NCBI GenBank assembly: GCA_938041615.1 | Contig: CALISV010000117.1 | Span: 1-5,684, forward strand | From: an uncultured Campylobacter sp. | Lineage (GTDB): Bacteria > Campylobacterota > Campylobacteria > Campylobacterales > Campylobacteraceae | Reading direction: 5' to 3' | Length of the DNA: 5,684 nt | Part shown: in pieces, positions 1 to 5,611 of the stretch | How positions within the stretch are numbered: the stretch's first letter is position 1 | How the letters are laid out: each line of letters opens with the position of its first letter | Position numbers and translations under genes: made by a program | Notes under the pieces: generated by a model | The model's database searches: none | Seen by the model: the letters and a program-made list of their open reading frames with translations, nothing else | Told to the model about the DNA's origin: nothing

Positions 1-2
1 AG

Positions 3-200
3 CTGGTTACACCAAATCTGAGCGTATGCCTAGATTTTTTGTACTTTGGTGATACGGCCGATTTTTGTCAAAAGTTCTTAAAATATAAAAATTTATCCCC
101 CAAACGTCAAAATATTCTTGATAACGTCTATCCATTTAAATATAATCTAACTAAAAAATTAAAGGATAAATTTGCTTTACAGGTCGCTAACTGTGCTTAG
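3..200 (+). CDS. 3' end of an unidentified upstream gene (partial)
   Basis: One + strand frame stays open from the window edge for 65 codons and stops at TAG 198-200; its start lies outside the window. The visible tail is mixed polar and aromatic, with a segment DFLYFGDTADFCQKF followed by a lysine-rich stretch, and resembles a soluble protein more than random translation. An open frame this long is unlikely by chance in such AT-rich DNA, and no other frame on either strand is open across it. I do not recognise the family. It overlaps the TTG start of the permease by 29 bp, and the permease promoter lies inside it, so the two could be partly co-transcribed. It could still be a chance open frame over a promoter region. 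Confidence 0.42.
   Translation: MVTPNLSVCLDFLYFGDTADFCQKFLKYKNLSPKRQNILDNVYPFKYNLTKKLKDKFALQVANCA
118..134 (+). promoter_or_regulatory. candidate degenerate Fur box over the -35 of the permease promoter
   Basis: TTGATAACGTCTATCCA matches 12 of 16 defined positions of the Fur-type palindrome TTGATAATnATTATCAA. It keeps the outer GATA and TATC half-sites at the right 5-nt separation but has a poor centre. Its first six bases are the -35 box, the same register as in the receptor promoter. Binding there would block RNA polymerase when iron is abundant. The match is weak on its own; the shared geometry is the main support. Confidence 0.4.
118..146 (+). promoter_or_regulatory. sigma70 promoter of the MFS permease
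   Basis: TTGATA (118-123) and a perfect TATAAT (141-146) are separated by exactly 17 bp. A start of transcription near 153 would leave a leader of about 19 nt containing the ribosome site. The -35 box and spacing match the receptor promoter elsewhere in this window. It lies within the putative 3' end of the upstream gene. Confidence 0.72.
162..166 (+). promoter_or_regulatory. ribosome binding site selecting a TTG start
   Basis: AAGGA lies 5 nt before TTG at 172. It decides the start of the permease: no ATG lies close by, and the first transmembrane helix begins within the first ten residues, so a later start would damage it. Confidence 0.7.
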
Positions 201-1338
201 CCTTTGCATCGCGCAGTTTATTTGCATCGGATTTTTCGGCGAGGGGCTCGTTAGCATCCTGCGTCAAGACGGTTTTAGTTTAGAGCGCGTCGGCGCGCTT
301 AGAGGGCTTGGACTTTTTGCGGTTTTGGCTTTTTTGTGGTCGCCGTTTATCGACGCTATCGCGCTAAAAATAGGCGGTTACAAAAAGACTATCCTAGCCT
401 TTCAGTGCCTTACTTTGGCGATTTTATATGCGGTTTCGCTTCTAAATCCGCGCGACGATTTACCCGCCGTAATCGCTTTAGCGGTGCTTTTGGCTTTTAT
501 CTCGGCCACCTGGACGATGACGTCGAACGCATTTTTTATCAAAATTTCAAACAGCTCGAATTTAAGCTTCACAAACGCCATCAAGCTTAGCGGCGGATTG
601 ATGGGACACGTATCCGGTAACGGCCTAACGCTCGTAATCTACGCAAAATTCGGCTGGAGCGAGGCGAATTTATTCTTGACGTCTTTGATAGCGGTTTCCT
701 TGTTTAGCCTTGCTTTCTTTAAAGAGCCTGAGCGCGTAAACGCCGGCGAGGGGCTGGATTTTAGGGCGATGTTTGGCTTTTTTAAGGGCAAAAAGGCTTG
801 GCTTAGCGTGCTTTTCGTACAATCTATCGGTATCTGCGCGGCGTTTGGACTGCTTAGTCCGATGCTTGTAGATATCGGCTGGAAGCTGGAAGATATCGGC
901 GAGGTCTTGCACATATACGGCACGATATTTGGATTCGCAGGTGCGCTCGCGGCGGGCTTTGCGGTAAAAAAGTTAGGCGCCAAAAGAGCCTTTTTATACG
1001 CCGTAGCGATGCAGACGCTAGGCATCCTGGCCATCTGGTTACCTATCGGCGGCTGGACAGAACGCGCATCGGTACTTTTTGCTTCGAGCGCGGCGTATGC
1101 GGTATATATGGCGCAAGCGACGATAATCTCCACGATGATGATGCAACGTGCCTCGGGACGGCGACCCGCTAGCGAATACGCCGTGCAAAGCAGCTTAAGT
1201 ATGACATTTCAGATATTTTCGTTTTATCTCGGAACGCTTTTGGCGGGGACGTTGGGTTACGGAGCGGTCGTGCTGGGCGCGGCGGCGTTTTGCGTTTTGA
1301 GCCTAGTTTATTTTATAAAGATTTATAAATTTATCTAG
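172..1338 (+). CDS. MFS permease, RhtX/FptX (AmpG-related) type, probable ferric-siderophore importer
   Basis: A 388-residue inner-membrane protein with about 12 hydrophobic helices (roughly 5-28, 42-63, 71-91, 98-122, 133-159, 164-183, 211-233, 243-264, 272-291, 299-323, 337-360, 364-384). A charged central loop at about 184-210 separates the two halves. Features recalling RhtX/FptX/AmpG permeases are GFFGEGLVSILRQ-G (20-34), LWSPFIDAI followed by a GGYKK turn (55-72), NGLTLVIYAKFGW (150-162) and SEYAVQSSL (334-342). Known members RhtX and FptX each import a whole ferric siderophore (rhizobactin 1021, pyochelin) across the inner membrane without an ABC transporter. It begins at TTG behind a good ribosome site and has its own promoter. 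It converges on the hydrolase-receptor operon and belongs functionally with it. Import of another ligand, such as muropeptides as in AmpG, cannot be excluded from sequence, but the context argues for a siderophore. Confidence 0.75.
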   Translation: MLYRSLTVLSLCIAQFICIGFFGEGLVSILRQDGFSLERVGALRGLGLFAVLAFLWSPFIDAIALKIGGYKKTILAFQCLTLAILYAVSLLNPRDDLPAVIALAVLLAFISATWTMTSNAFFIKISNSSNLSFTNAIKLSGGLMGHVSGNGLTLVIYAKFGWSEANLFLTSLIAVSLFSLAFFKEPERVNAGEGLDFRAMFGFFKGKKAWLSVLFVQSIGICAAFGLLSPMLVDIGWKLEDIGEVLHIYGTIFGFAGALAAGFAVKKLGAKRAFLYAVAMQTLGILAIWLPIGGWTERASVLFASSAAYAVYMAQATIISTMMMQRASGRRPASEYAVQSSLSMTFQIFSFYLGTLLAGTLGYGAVVLGAAAFCVLSLVYFIKIYKFI

Positions 1339-1409
1339 CGGATTACGATTTTGCGGGATTTAAGTCGCCGTCTAGTACAAAAAACTGCGTAAATTTTATT
1401 CCGCAGAGT

Positions 1410-1434
1410 TTTGCAAATCGCTTTGCAAATTTAT
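1410..1434 (+). terminator. possible weak terminator hairpin after the permease
   Basis: TTTGCAAA (1410-1417) is self-complementary and recurs at 1422-1429, so the two copies form an 8-bp stem around a TCGC loop, followed by TTTAT. The stem is AT-rich and the T tract short, so termination efficiency is doubtful. It lies 72 bp past the permease stop. Confidence 0.35.
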
Positions 1435-1509
1435 CCCGCATCAAGCAAACCCCGCTTGCAACGAGAGAAAAACTGCAAAACGAGCTCAAATTTACGCTTA
1501 AAACGGCAC

Positions 1510-1546
1510 AAATTTGGCTCGTAAAATTTACGCAAAAGCCAAATTT
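1510..1546 (-). terminator. nested hairpin at the hydrolase stop, possible terminator
   Basis: AAATTTGGCT (1510-1519) and AGCCAAATTT (1537-1546) form a perfect 10-bp stem. Inside it lies a smaller palindrome, CGTAAAATTTACG (1520-1532). On the - strand the outer arm overlaps the hydrolase TAA stop (1545-1547), and the second arm ends in ATTT followed shortly by GTGCCGTTTT. That suits the 3' end of the receptor-hydrolase mRNA, although the T run is interrupted. On the + strand it could also stop permease read-through. Confidence 0.42.
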
Positions 1547-2306
1547 ACAACCGCTCTTTGATGATCTTTAAAAAATCCAAAAGCGCCTTCGCGCTATGAT
1601 GAGGCGTGTCCTGGGCGGCGATTAGTTCGCAGTTCGGTAGCATCCTCGACACTTGCGAAGCGACGGCAAAAGGCACTTCCTCGTCGGCCCTAGAGTGATA
1701 CATAAGCACGCTTTGAGGGACATCCTTTAGCTCAAATCCCCACGGCCTAGCTTGGAGCCAGAGGTCAAAGCCGATGCCGTTAAGCTGCGCTTTTATCGCT
1801 TCTTTTAGCGCACCCTTAGCCTGCGAGCCGTATTTTTCCCACGCCGTTTGCGCCGTATTTTCAGGCGTATTGTGCGATGCAAAATCATAAATTTCCTTTA
1901 TGTGCGCATAGTCGGCATAGTCGGCCAAAAGCTCGGGCGGGGCGTTAAATCCGCTTAGTATAAACACCTTTTTCGCCTCTTCGCAAGCTACCGCCGTAGC
2001 GTAGGCGTAAGCCGCGCCCACCGACTCGCCCAGCACGCTAAATTCGCCCAAATTTAACGCCGAGAAAAACTCTTTTAGGCGCAGGGCGAATTTTAAAAAA
2101 CTATCGTCAGCGCTAAAAAGCGAGCTGTTAAAATGCCCGCTTCTATATATCAAAATAAGCCTTATTTGATTTTTATCGCAGAAATTTATCAAGGTATTTT
2201 GCGGAAAAATCATCAGCGGATGATGATAAACCAAAACATCTTTAAAATCGCCACCAAAGTCGTCGTAGCTTAGATTTTCGCCGCTTTTAAATTTAAAATT
2301 TTTCAT
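1545..2306 (-). CDS. alpha/beta-fold serine hydrolase in siderophore receptor operon
   Basis: A 253-residue protein without a signal peptide or membrane segment, so probably cytoplasmic. The expected catalytic elements appear in order: an oxyanion-loop equivalent YHHP (27-30), where many relatives have HG-P; a nucleophile elbow G-E-S-V-G (93-97) with Ser95; an acid in HSRADEEVP (204-212), probably Asp208; and His236 or His237 in TPHHSAKALLDFL near the C terminus. Length is normal for a minimal alpha/beta hydrolase, with a helical cap around 125-190. ATG at 2306 is preceded by AAGGAA, which overlaps the receptor stop, leaving only 8 bp between the genes, so the two are almost certainly co-transcribed and translationally linked. 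Co-expression suggests it acts on the imported ligand, for instance cleaving an ester to release iron, but the substrate is inference. A thioesterase or general esterase role is equally compatible. Confidence 0.8.
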   Translation of the reverse strand: MKNFKFKSGENLSYDDFGGDFKDVLVYHHPLMIFPQNTLINFCDKNQIRLILIYRSGHFNSSLFSADDSFLKFALRLKEFFSALNLGEFSVLGESVGAAYAYATAVACEEAKKVFILSGFNAPPELLADYADYAHIKEIYDFASHNTPENTAQTAWEKYGSQAKGALKEAIKAQLNGIGFDLWLQARPWGFELKDVPQSVLMYHSRADEEVPFAVASQVSRMLPNCELIAAQDTPHHSAKALLDFLKIIKERL

Positions 2307-2314
2307 CTTTTTCC

Positions 2315-4270
2315 TTAAAATTTATATTCAAATTTTACGCCGATCTCACGAGGGTCGGACAGGTAGTGCATCTTGGCGTATTTTACGTCGTGATCTTTGT
2401 CGAAAAGATTATTAGCGTAAATATAAACGTTGATATTTTTGTGATTAAAGCCTACTTTTGCATCGACGGTCGCGTAGCCCGCGTTTTCTACGACATTGGC
2501 CTTATCGGTATAAAATTTGCTCTGTCCTCGCAAAAATGCCGCCGCGTAAAATCCGCTTGGAGCCTCATACGAAAGCCCTGTGCCATAAGTTAGCCTTGGC
2601 GCGTAATATACGTATTTACCGCTATAATCGCCCTGTGCGTCTTTATAGTCTTTAAAGACGCTTTTTGCGTAGCCCAAATTTGCGCTAAGCTTTAATCCGT
2701 CCGCCAAAAGCACGGCGCCGTCTAGTTCAAGGCCTTGGGAGCGCGCCTTGCTGGCGTTCTCTGCCACCGTGATATTAGGCGCTACGATGACGCTTACTAC
2801 TTGCTTGTTTTTGATATCGGCGCGAAAAACGGCGGCGCCTAGCTCAAACCGCTCCCAAGCCCCTTTTACGCCGACTTCATAGCTAGTCATCGTTTCTTTA
2901 TCGTACCATTTTTTAGACGTAGGCGACGCAGCCCAAAAGCCGCCCGGTTTATAGCCCTTCGATACGCTCGCATACGCTATAACCTCGTCGTTTATAGCGT
3001 ATTTTAGTCCGATCTTGGGTGATAGCGCGCTATACGAATCGCTTAAATTTTCGCCGTTCATACGGTTTTGAAATTTGACCCTATCTTTATCGAATCTAGC
3101 TCCCAAAATAACCGAAAAATCAAGCGGTAGATAAATTTCATTATGCGTAAAAACGCCGTAGTTTTTACTTCTGGTTTTGTTATTTTGCAGCGAGCGAATA
3201 CCGCCGAACATCACGCTGTTTACGCTACTTCGCACGTCTCTTTGCGTAGCGCCAGCCGCAGCGCCTAGGACGAATTTGCCATACGCGTTATCGGCGCTAA
3301 ATCTAAACTCCTGCGTAAAATCCTTTCTGTCCTCTTTGTAATACACGTCCAACAAGGACGCGGGGCGATGATCGCCGTCGTAGCTGCTGTCGTTTTTATA
3401 ATCCCTGAAAGTCGTAAGCGAAGTAAGCGCATAGTCGCCCGATTTATATTCTGCCTTTAGCGACGCTTCGTAGTTTTTGGCGTTTTCCTCGCCCTCCATG
3501 CCGTTGGCGTAGCGCGTTCTGTTAGCCGCATTGTGTAAATTCGACCTTTGCGCGCCGTTGGCTATCCTATAATAGTTTTGAATAAGATCCACCGTAAGCT
3601 CGTCCGTAGGTAAAAATCTAAAGTAAATTTTGCCGTAAAGGGCGTCTTTGTAGTCGTCGCTTTTGTTTAAATTTTCGTTATACATAAAGCCGCTTTTCTT
3701 TTCGCTAAAACCGGTAAAACTAGCCAGAAATTTATCCTTTACTATCGCTCCGCCTACGTTAAAACTAATACCACGCAGGCTATCCTCGCCAAGCTTTAGC
3801 CCGATCTTTGCTTGCGGTTCGTTGGTAGGAGCTTTGGAGACCGCATTTATCACGCCTGCGTAGGCGTTTTTGCCGTAAAGCGCGCTTTGAGGCCCTTTTA
3901 GGATCTCGATACGCTCGATATCCTCCAAAAATACGTAGTTACCGTAAGTGCCAAGATAACTCACGCCGTCCAGATAAAGCCCGACGTTTGGGCTATCAAA
4001 TGCGTAATCGCTCGTAACGCCGCGCATGATAAAAAGCGAAATTCCTCCGCCTTGCAAAAACGATAAATTTGACGATGCGCTTCTAAGCCCGTTTAGATCC
4101 TTTGCTTCTCTAAGCCGCAACTCTTTTTCGTCCAGCACGCTCACCGCAGCCGCCACATCGCTAGCGTTTTCATCGATCTTTTGAGCCGATACGCTGACCT
4201 CATCCAGCCTCACGGCGGGAGCTGCTATCGCTAGCGCCGCAACCGCGCTTAAAAGCAAAATCTTTCTCAC
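2315..4270 (-). CDS. TonB-dependent outer-membrane siderophore receptor, FyuA-like
   Basis: A 651-residue receptor. Residues 1 to about 19 are a signal peptide (MRKILLL, an alanine-rich core, APA cleavage region). A TonB-box-like LDEVSVSA follows at 22-29. The plug (about 35-150) shows the IMRGV strand (81-85), LYLDGV (98-103) and IERIEILKGPQSALYGKNAY leading into AGVINAVSKAP (119-148). The rest is a 22-strand-type barrel with alternating aromatic residues, a GYKPGG motif, NNLFD near the end and a terminal Phe in VKFEYKF, the usual assembly signal. Order and spacing of the plug motifs, GYKPGG and overall length recall FyuA, the yersiniabactin/pesticin receptor (about 670 residues), more than haem or B12 receptors; no FRAP/NPDL haem motif was found. 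GTG at 4270 follows AAAGGAG at good spacing. It is first in an operon with the hydrolase and divergent from an AraC-type regulator. The actual ligand is unknown. Confidence 0.9.
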   Translation of the reverse strand: MRKILLLSAVAALAIAAPAVRLDEVSVSAQKIDENASDVAAAVSVLDEKELRLREAKDLNGLRSASSNLSFLQGGGISLFIMRGVTSDYAFDSPNVGLYLDGVSYLGTYGNYVFLEDIERIEILKGPQSALYGKNAYAGVINAVSKAPTNEPQAKIGLKLGEDSLRGISFNVGGAIVKDKFLASFTGFSEKKSGFMYNENLNKSDDYKDALYGKIYFRFLPTDELTVDLIQNYYRIANGAQRSNLHNAANRTRYANGMEGEENAKNYEASLKAEYKSGDYALTSLTTFRDYKNDSSYDGDHRPASLLDVYYKEDRKDFTQEFRFSADNAYGKFVLGAAAGATQRDVRSSVNSVMFGGIRSLQNNKTRSKNYGVFTHNEIYLPLDFSVILGARFDKDRVKFQNRMNGENLSDSYSALSPKIGLKYAINDEVIAYASVSKGYKPGGFWAASPTSKKWYDKETMTSYEVGVKGAWERFELGAAVFRADIKNKQVVSVIVAPNITVAENASKARSQGLELDGAVLLADGLKLSANLGYAKSVFKDYKDAQGDYSGKYVYYAPRLTYGTGLSYEAPSGFYAAAFLRGQSKFYTDKANVVENAGYATVDAKVGFNHKNINVYIYANNLFDKDHDVKYAKMHYLSDPREIGVKFEYKF

Positions 4271-4273
4271 TTT

Positions 4274-4283
4274 AGACTCCTTT
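4274..4283 (-). promoter_or_regulatory. ribosome binding site selecting the receptor's GTG start
   Basis: On the - strand AAAAGGAGTC precedes GTG (4270-4268), with 6 nt between GGAG and the codon. It is the strongest ribosome site in the window and places the start exactly at the signal peptide's Met-Arg-Lys. Confidence 0.75.
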
Positions 4284-4308
4284 TATAATTTCTTTACTTT
4301 AAGGATAG

Positions 4309-4314
4309 TATAAT
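4309..4314 (+). promoter_or_regulatory. -10 box of the divergent regulator promoter
   Basis: A perfect TATAAT on the + strand, preceded by AG and overlapping by 4 bp the -10 box of the receptor promoter on the other strand. No good -35 box lies 17 bp upstream, which is common for Campylobacter sigma70 promoters. The start would be near 4321, giving a leader of about 60 nt and placing the Fur palindrome over the start site. Confidence 0.5.
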
Positions 4315-4318
4315 ATTT

Positions 4319-4335
4319 TTGAAATTTATTATCAA
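4319..4335. promoter_or_regulatory. Fur box in the receptor/regulator divergent promoter
   Basis: TTGAAATTTATTATCAA matches 14 of 16 defined positions of the palindrome TTGATAATnATTATCAA, with the right half-site perfect. It covers the -35 and spacer of the receptor promoter and the expected start site of the regulator promoter. One Fur dimer could therefore silence both directions when iron is plentiful. The match was made by eye to the general consensus. Confidence 0.68.
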
Positions 4336-4359
4336 TCCGAAATTTACAAATGACGGATT
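4334..4359. promoter_or_regulatory. inverted repeat, candidate AraC-family operator
   Basis: AATCCG (4334-4339) and CGGATT (4354-4359) form a perfect 6-bp inverted repeat around 14 bp. It lies directly behind the receptor -35 box, about -34 to -59 from the predicted start, where an activator contacts RNA polymerase. For the regulator it lies in the early transcribed leader, where binding would repress. PchR- and YbtA-type proteins are known to activate the receptor gene and limit their own. A direct repeat of (T/C)GAAATTTA at 4320-4328 and 4338-4346, 18 bp apart, overlaps it and is an alternative site. Confidence 0.38.
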
Positions 4360-4372
4360 TATTTTTATATTT

Positions 4373-4378
4373 AAAGGA
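4373..4378 (+). promoter_or_regulatory. ribosome binding site selecting the regulator's TTG start
   Basis: AAAGGA sits 5 nt before TTG at 4384, the same arrangement as for the permease. The first in-frame ATG (4411, residue 10) has no comparable site before it, so TTG is preferred. Confidence 0.65.
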
Positions 4379-4383
4379 AAAAT

Positions 4384-5295
4384 TTGCGCACGGTATCCGC
4401 AGACGTTTTTATGGATAAATTTAATAGCAGCGAAGACGGAGTTTTGACTGGTCTTGGCGTCAAAATCCGCGCCAAAAATATCGCACTAAGTGATGAAATA
4501 GCCTTCGGCACGATAAAAATGGATGTTAAAGACGACACCAAAATAGTCGGCGATTTTCACGCTTTGCAGGGTTGCTTTATAAATTTCACCCTACAAGGAG
4601 GCATCAGCCTAAGCTCGGCGAATGGCAAAATCGAATACAAAAGCGGACTATCCACGATCAGCTCGGTCGATCTACCAAGCTCGGATCAAGAGATTTACGG
4701 CGGCGCGCATGCGGGAATAAATTTATTCCTAGAAAACTCGTTTATGAGTGCAAATTTCGGCGATCTTATCGAGCTTGGCACAAACAAACTCGTCTCGCAA
4801 AACGACACCTGCGCCGTAAATAAAATTTTATTAAACCAAATTTTATCGTTAAACGCCGACGAGCCGCTTGAAAGACTGCTTTTAGAAAGTAAAATTTTAG
4901 AGCTTATTTATAACGAATTCAGCCGCCTAAAATGCCCAAATAAGCATGTTATACTAGACGAAGCGGACAAAAACGCGCTACAAAAAGCCAGGCAAATTTT
5001 AAGCATGGATATCAAAAATCCGCCGTCTATAAAAGAGCTCTCAAAACAGGTGCGGCTGAACGAATTTAAACTTAAAGTCGGCTTTAAAAGTTTGTTTGGG
5101 CAAACTCCTTACGAATTTTTGCGCGAAGAGCGAATGAAACGAGCGCTGGCGATGCTGCAAGGCTCGGAGCTAAATATCGCCGAAATTTCGGCTGCGACGG
5201 GCTTTAAAAATCAAAGCCACTTCAGCAAGCTTTTTTGCGATTATTACGGCACGGCACCCAAAAATTTGATGAAAAATAGAAAATATTATTATTGA
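4384..5295 (+). CDS. AraC-family transcription regulator, PchR/YbtA-like
   Basis: A 303-residue cytoplasmic regulator. Residues 1 to about 190 form a ligand-sensing region without recognisable motifs, as is usual for this branch. The C-terminal ~100 residues are a standard AraC double helix-turn-helix: PPSIKELSKQVRLNEFKLK with GFKSLFGQTPYEFL (213-246) is the first unit, and LNIAEISAATGFKNQSHFSKLFCDYYGTAP (263-292) is the second and includes the family signature. NEFKLKVGFK and RMKRALAML recall PchR (pyochelin) and YbtA (yersiniabactin), which sense the iron-loaded siderophore in the cytoplasm and activate the receptor gene. It is divergent from a FyuA-like receptor across 113 bp, fitting that role. 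It starts at TTG behind AAAGGA; a shorter form from Met10 is possible. Expression is probably repressed by Fur and perhaps by itself. The ligand is inferred to be the siderophore handled by the neighbouring receptor. Confidence 0.87.
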   Translation: MRTVSADVFMDKFNSSEDGVLTGLGVKIRAKNIALSDEIAFGTIKMDVKDDTKIVGDFHALQGCFINFTLQGGISLSSANGKIEYKSGLSTISSVDLPSSDQEIYGGAHAGINLFLENSFMSANFGDLIELGTNKLVSQNDTCAVNKILLNQILSLNADEPLERLLLESKILELIYNEFSRLKCPNKHVILDEADKNALQKARQILSMDIKNPPSIKELSKQVRLNEFKLKVGFKSLFGQTPYEFLREERMKRALAMLQGSELNIAEISAATGFKNQSHFSKLFCDYYGTAPKNLMKNRKYYY

Positions 5296-5433
5296 TTTTA
5301 CAAGGTTGTCTAAAAATTTGCCGTAGACGGCTCTCAAAAGCCTGTTAAGATAATATTTCTAGTGGGACTATAACAAATTTGATATGACCACATATAAAAT
5401 AAAATATGCTCAAATTAGCAGTAGTGCTTACCA

Positions 5434-5452
5434 AGGCGTATATTGTACGCCT
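5434..5452. repeat. hairpin 1, 7-bp perfect stem
   Basis: AGGCGTA (5434-5440) pairs with TACGCCT (5446-5452) around a TATTG loop. There is no T run on either side, so it is not a standard terminator. It opens the hairpin cluster. Confidence 0.65.
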
Positions 5453-5464
5453 ATGCTTGCAAAT

Positions 5465-5510
5465 CGGAAGCATTTATAAGCTTCTAACGAATGATCGTTA
5501 AAAGCTTCCG
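5465..5510. repeat. hairpin 2, nested inverted repeat with two possible folds
   Basis: CGGAAGC (5465-5471) pairs with GCTTCCG (5504-5510). Inside, TAACGA (5485-5490) pairs with TCGTTA (5495-5500) around an ATGA loop. A competing outer pairing uses two AAGCTT copies (5478-5483 with 5502-5507), separated from the inner stem by one C-A mismatch. The right arm can therefore pair with either of two left arms. Confidence 0.65.
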
Positions 5511-5513
5511 AAG

Positions 5514-5578
5514 AAAAACTTAGACGTTTTATTGACAAAAAATCATTTTTTGGTCGATAAAGTTTCGTCTAAGTTTTT
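5514..5578. repeat. hairpin 3, 65-nt imperfect palindrome
   Basis: AAAAACTTAGACG (5514-5526) and CGTCTAAGTTTTT (5566-5578) are a perfect 13-bp inverted repeat. After a 1x4 internal loop, TTTATTGAC (5528-5536) pairs with GTCGATAAA (5553-5561) with one G-U. After a single bulged G, AAAAAA (5537-5542) pairs with TTTTTT (5546-5551) around TCA. About 28 pairs make it the strongest structure in the window. A bordering A tract on one side and T tract on the other would let it act as a terminator on either strand. Confidence 0.75.
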
Positions 5579-5611
5579 ATATTTTTCTTTTGCTCGGCCA
5601 AAGAAAAATAT
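5579..5611. repeat. hairpin 4, 12-bp perfect stem
   Basis: ATATTTTTCTTT (5579-5590) pairs with AAAGAAAAATAT (5600-5611) around a 9-nt GC-rich loop. It abuts hairpin 3 with no gap. The loop CGGCC (5595-5599) can alternatively pair with GGCCG at 5613-5617, just beyond the stem, giving a possible pseudoknot or switch. Confidence 0.68.

Larger units (their letters stand above)
4307..4335 (-). promoter_or_regulatory. sigma70 promoter of the receptor-hydrolase operon
   Basis: Read on the - strand, TTGATA (4335-4330) and TATACT (4312-4307) are separated by exactly 17 bp. Transcription would start near 4300, leaving a leader of about 30 nt. The -35 box is also one end of a strong Fur-type palindrome, so the promoter should be iron-repressed. 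Confidence 0.72.

Noticed and set aside
96..101. Homopolymer tract for phase variation
   Set aside because: Only about five C residues; no tract in the window reaches the 8-10 bases usual for slipped-strand switching in Campylobacter.
639..1133. 164-codon open frame on the - strand inside the permease gene
   Set aside because: It is an antisense shadow of a strongly supported 12-helix permease; its composition is atypical and no promoter or ribosome site was seen for it.
2315..4270. Receptor as a haem receptor
   Set aside because: No FRAP or NPDL motif was seen, and the AraC regulator and RhtX-like permease point to a siderophore.
4366..4371. TATATT as a -10 box for the regulator
   Set aside because: Transcription would begin inside or after the AAAGGA ribosome site, leaving no usable leader; the perfect TATAAT at 4309-4314 fits better.
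4411..4413. ATG (residue 10) as the regulator start
   Set aside because: No ribosome site at good spacing, whereas TTG at 4384 has AAAGGA 5 nt upstream.
5406..5501. 31-codon + strand frame starting MLKLAVVLTKAY in the hairpin region
   Set aside because: No ribosome site precedes the ATG, and the frame runs through two hairpins, so pairing explains the sequence better. A small hydrophobic peptide cannot be fully excluded.
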